Shown in pieces: positions 60,346 through 64,000 of a DNA stretch of 64,000 bases. This DNA is from Fasciolopsis buskii (Eukaryota; Platyhelminthes; Trematoda; Plagiorchiida; Fasciolidae). The translations under genes were made by a program, and so were the position numbers. The stretch lies in NCBI GenBank assembly GCA_008360955.1, contig LUCM01008322.1, forward strand, positions 66,213-130,212, written 5' to 3'. The notes under the pieces were generated by a model. The model worked only from the letters and a program-made list of their open reading frames with translations. It was not told the DNA's origin and ran no database searches. Each line of letters opens with the position of its first letter. Position 1 is the first letter of the stretch.

Positions 60346-62162
60346 CACGGCAGTGTTATCTCCTCATTCAGATGCCGTGTGTATCATGTATACGTGCTTT
60401 TACAAGTAAGTATGCGCACAGCTTCAGTGCTGGCTAGACAAAGTAGTATGGAATAAGTCTCACCTGATTAAATTTCTGATTTGTTTAACAACAAGGGAAA
60501 GTGTGAAGCACCGCCGATTGTCCATTTTTTGACATTTTGTGTTTGTCTGACTGACAGCATTTAGTCGTGGTTACCTTCAGGACTTTACCCAGTCGCGGGG
60601 AAAAGTAAACCAATAGAATGTATAAGTAGTACATGATTTTTTAGTATGATTAGTCAATTCATCTTAATTCATTCGCAATCCGCATCTTTTTCAGTTGTTT
60701 GACATAAACATTTATTTGGGTCTTTTGGCGGTCTAAATCCTGTCTTTTATTATATTTCAAATGTAATCCATCTATCACGGACACAGTCAACTTATGGTAA
60801 TATCAGATGGTAACTCTTAATCACGGATTAACATAAACTTTTACTTTACATCAAACTAAACCTTGAAGCCAAACTAATTTGGGTGCGTTTTCTGTTGGCT
60901 ATTTGAGACCATCTTGATTCTGATTGTGTGTGAGTCTTGCATGCTGCTGGTTACACTTACTGGACTTCAGCTCAGGATTTTCTAATCTCTTTTTTAACAC
61001 TTCATTTCCGAACTCTGGCAACCCACACTTCCCCGCCTAGTCTCGGAGGAACTCTGACTCCGTGCTGGTTACATTCGCGCTAACTGCGTTGTCTACACGG
61101 CCCATCGCTTCTTCGAACGGAATGGCGAGATTCCTGATTTCCTTTATGCATAAATTACCGGAAAATTATTAAGCCTTGATGCTCTGAATAGAACGAATAG
61201 GATCCAGGACATGCACATTGGGAAACACGTGGGTAGCCTACCACCAGCCCGGGCACATTGCTCATGTCATTTTGACATTACAATGCAAATTTACGAAAAT
61301 CGTAGTGTGAAGAGAGACGATGAAGACGTCAAATCAGAATGACGACCGTAGGGAAGCTGCTATTCAAAACATTGACGCAGATCTCTGACGTTAGTCATGC
61401 ACGCGGATACAGCACATCATCTTCAAAGCCTGCATCACAAAATACTGAAATGATTCGGCTTTTAACAGATACCTACTAGTCATTGGAAGGACAATTCTAC
61501 AATTCAACTATCTACTTGTCACCTTGGCGATCAATTTTGTTCACTTTTTAATGTTTGGTGTGGTTGTTTGTGTATGAGAGTCTACGTGTGTGTGTGTGTG
61601 TGTACGTGTGTGCGGGGCAAATCTTGGTTGACTCCAAAAGCAGTAGATTTGTAGAGTTAGAGATGATGGTTTGCGTCAGCGTCAGCATTCCGACTTATTT
61701 GTTCATTTGAGTTGGAAGCACATACTAGCAAACAAATCGCCGGCCTCGTGCCGACGTCACTCTAATTAGTGCCAACTTTTCCAAAATTTTAGAAGAGAAA
61801 TTGTTTGTCCGAAGGCTTTGAATTTAGGGAATTTATTTTGCCCGCAAATGCACTCACCTCCATGCCTTATCCGATTGGAGGTTAGGCTTAGACCGAACAT
61901 CCGGTCAAAGTTGGATAATGAAATGAGAAATTGCAAAATATTAGATTACCGATCCACGCACAGATCACATGATGCTTTGCTATCAGTAAAATTCATCTCC
62001 TTATGGCCGCACTATAATTGCTTTTTTGTCCACTAGACGTGTTCACGGAGAGAGTTCATTTAAAAATCAGCCTTTTGATTAATCGAATGTTTTGTTCATC
62101 GACTGGTCAGAAAGGAATTTTAAGAAAAAGGTTATTTGGTTCTAAGGGGCAATTTCTCCAGC
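60346..62162. other. Anonymous sequence, no supported gene
   Basis: A (GT)n run of about eight units at 61586-61602 is the only clear structure. The reading frame at 61818-62036 is unrecognised. Confidence 0.55.
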
Positions 62163-62240
62163 ATGGATGAAAAAAGGAATTTTCCCCGAAAACACATGGT
62201 CAGTTTTGCGTTGGTGCCGCTCATCAGGTATGAGTGCTTG
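62163..62240 (-). mobile_element. Relic of ribozyme repeat family B
   Basis: On the minus strand CTCATACC, CTGATGA, GCGG-loop-ACGC, AAAAC and GTGTTTTCGGGG follow in family B order. The CUGAUGA box is intact, but GAAAC has become AAAAC and the GUC triplet is lost. The 3' segment (CATCCATGC) is also recognisable. Confidence 0.55.
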
Positions 62241-62699
62241 ATGCACTGCATCCATTCACTGCCTTTCACTCATTAATTTAGAAAAAACTCGCTATCTCCT
62301 GTCTCATGTTGCCCATAAATGGCACGTGGGCAACCCTTCCTCATGCACATTTGTTTGTTTCTACCGGTAGGTTGTAATAACGTTCTCAAGTTGCTTTCTT
62401 TGAGGATCCCTCTGTAGCGTGCTCGTCTAAAACATGGGAAATTTCCAATGTTTTATCCTTTGAGTCTGTATAGTCCAGTAATTCGTTCAGAGGTCCATTA
62501 CTTACGGCAGTACTTCCGAACTACTCAGCATTATGTTCAATGGATTTACTCACTTTCGCTAATCGACAGGTTTACCTTATACTTCGTACTTTTGCGTGTA
62601 AAAAGCATATTGTCCATATGCTTTCCAGACTGCCGGTCAGAGTATACGTTTCAAGAATGGGTCTCAGGCCACTGAGTCAGTCTTACTCTCAGAAACTAC

Positions 62700-62795
62700 C
62701 AGCCTCAAGCTATCCTTTCATCAGAGCTCATCCGTGGTGTATATCCACCGTCGGACCCGGGATTTGAGCCCGGACTTTCCAACCGGAATGACGTG
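62700..62795 (-). other. tRNA-like element with GTGGATATACAC hairpin
   Basis: The minus strand has a B-box-like GGCTCAAATCC in a GTCCGGGCTC...CCCGGG arm, then GGTGGATATACACC, which resembles the stem I loop of family A (GGTGGATATGCAC), and a CTGATGA a little further on. No GAAAC follows at the right distance. It may be a distant relative of family A with a scrambled ribozyme. Confidence 0.3.
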
Positions 62796-62803
62796 CACGT
62801 TCG

Positions 62804-62832
62804 TGTGTGTTTGTGTGTGTGTGTGTGTATGT
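62804..62832. repeat. (GT)n microsatellite
   Basis: A GT run of about fourteen units with TT and TA interruptions. Confidence 0.9.
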
Positions 62833-64000
62833 GTGGCATCACTTCGACACCACCGCTCATTCAGGCTGTTCACAATGACCGGGGTAGGTTTGTCCAGTCA
62901 AAATGGTCCGTAAGTTCGTTCAGGTGCAAAAATTTAGTAATTTTTTCTCAACTTTATTGGCATGTTTCCGTCTAGAAATGGCAAGTATTCGGCTGCATTC
63001 AATTTGATTGCATAAGGTCAAAACATTTCGATAGGGGATCATTATTGATTTGATGTGGTTGATCAAACGGCCGAGCACGACAAATGAAAGCCTGTTTTTC
63101 TGTTCATTGATTTATTGCTGCACCTTTTGAGGTCACCTTCGGTTTATTTTTCACGATTGCTTTGTCAAATACGAATACAAAATCAAACAGTTCACCATAG
63201 GTAAACAATCGGGAATTCTCAAGCAGCTAGCCTAGAGAACATGAAAAATATATTCATCAAGCGTATTTGGTTTGGTTTGATACCTTCAGTCGTTGTCTGT
63301 TTGGTAGTTGATCAGATTTCAGCCTCCATCGGTTCTTGATTAGGCTGAGGTTATTGAGATCCGAGTGTTGTTTAATGTCAGTTCAAGTTTCACTATCGTG
63401 GTTGTCTGATCTCTTCCGCTGGTTAGACGGTTAGCCGAAAAGTTTACGAATTACGGCCTTTTGCCAAAAAAGAGATATTCAAAGCCTACATACACCACTA
63501 GGCAGTTAACAGAATGATAATACACGTACAAACCTTAACTTTGAACGATTCGGTTCCAAAGACTCGAAACCGATAAGGTGACATCCGATCCCCTCTGTCA
63601 AATGTCTCGTTCGTTCAGGTAATTACATAAGGACGAGGAAGTTCGTCGTGATTGAATATGTTGCACAAGAATTAAATCGATTCCACAGACAAGCGTTTTG
63701 AAAGCGGAAAGTGGCTGATAGAGACTGGAAGGTTAGGAGACTCAAATCCATGTGTACACAAGTCATGTGCAAGAGAGATCCCAAAGTTGAAAGACAATCG
63801 GTAGATAAAGACACCTGGAATCGGGCGTGAGAGTGACTTGATTAGCAAAGGTCAGAAGACTGTCGCAAACCGACAGGTCTTCGCAATTCGCGCGTGAATG
63901 ACTACATGAAATCAACAGAAAATTAACTGTCTGAGCAACTCAGACCAGACAGGTCAGGCATCTTAGGTTGCATAAATCAGTGAGGAAGGTAAGTAACGAA
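62833..64000. other. Anonymous sequence, no supported gene
   Basis: Only short frames; no recognised motif or shared repeat. Confidence 0.55.

Noticed and set aside
60259..60456. Plus-strand frame with GGRIRTRDLHV as a protein
   Set aside because: It is the reverse strand of the family D SINE head, a well-known source of false gene models.
63241..63339. 32-codon plus-strand frame with a signal-peptide-like start (MKNIFIKRIWFGLIP)
   Set aside because: Too short, with no supporting context; hydrophobic frames of this size are common in AT-rich sequence.

Overview
The window looks like a non-coding, repeat-rich stretch of an animal nuclear genome, most likely a digenean flatworm. The reasons are long runs without any convincing gene, many TA and GT microsatellites, tRNA-derived SINE copies, a decayed non-LTR retrotransposon whose C-terminal protein signature resembles trematode elements, and several repeats carrying hammerhead ribozyme folds, a hallmark of schistosome SINEs and of Penelope-like elements. 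The species call is inference. There are no bacterial-style operons, no rRNA and no tRNA gene that can be separated from SINE heads. Open frames of 60 to about 160 codons occur about as often as chance allows in 64 kb, so none is called as a gene with confidence.

Layout: 1-5.1 kb is anonymous, with one relic of ribozyme repeat family B. A minus-strand reverse transcriptase relic lies at 5.14-5.77 kb. From 5.8 to 13.8 kb I see only microsatellites and weak frames. Ribozyme SINE family A appears at 13.9, 21.3 and 54.0 kb, always on the minus strand. A second motif (family C, Penelope-type tiny stem III) sits at 15.3 and 54.2 kb. Family B, a TA-tract-linked repeat carrying its own type I hammerhead, lies at 28.3-28.65, 35.1-35.4 and 48.5-48.96 kb, with relics at 4.5, 38.6 and 62.2 kb. 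A different tRNA-derived SINE (family D, tail of AAAAGATA-type repeats) is at 14.6, 40.7, 52.7, 58.8 and 60.2 kb, and a further tRNA-like head is at 26.6 kb. An assembly gap of 366 N lies at 35,457-35,822, beside a family B copy and a TAG/CAG microsatellite.

How the parts fit: the SINE heads carry A- and B-box sequences for RNA polymerase III. In family A the tRNA head is followed by a hammerhead, so a transcript could cleave itself. Family B shows ribozyme bodies separated by TA tracts, including head-to-tail pieces, as expected of a retrozyme- or Penelope-like element copied from multimeric RNA. Three unrelated families carrying the same small ribozyme in one 64 kb window is the most notable feature. 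All structural calls were made by eye and need a covariance-model search and a cleavage test.
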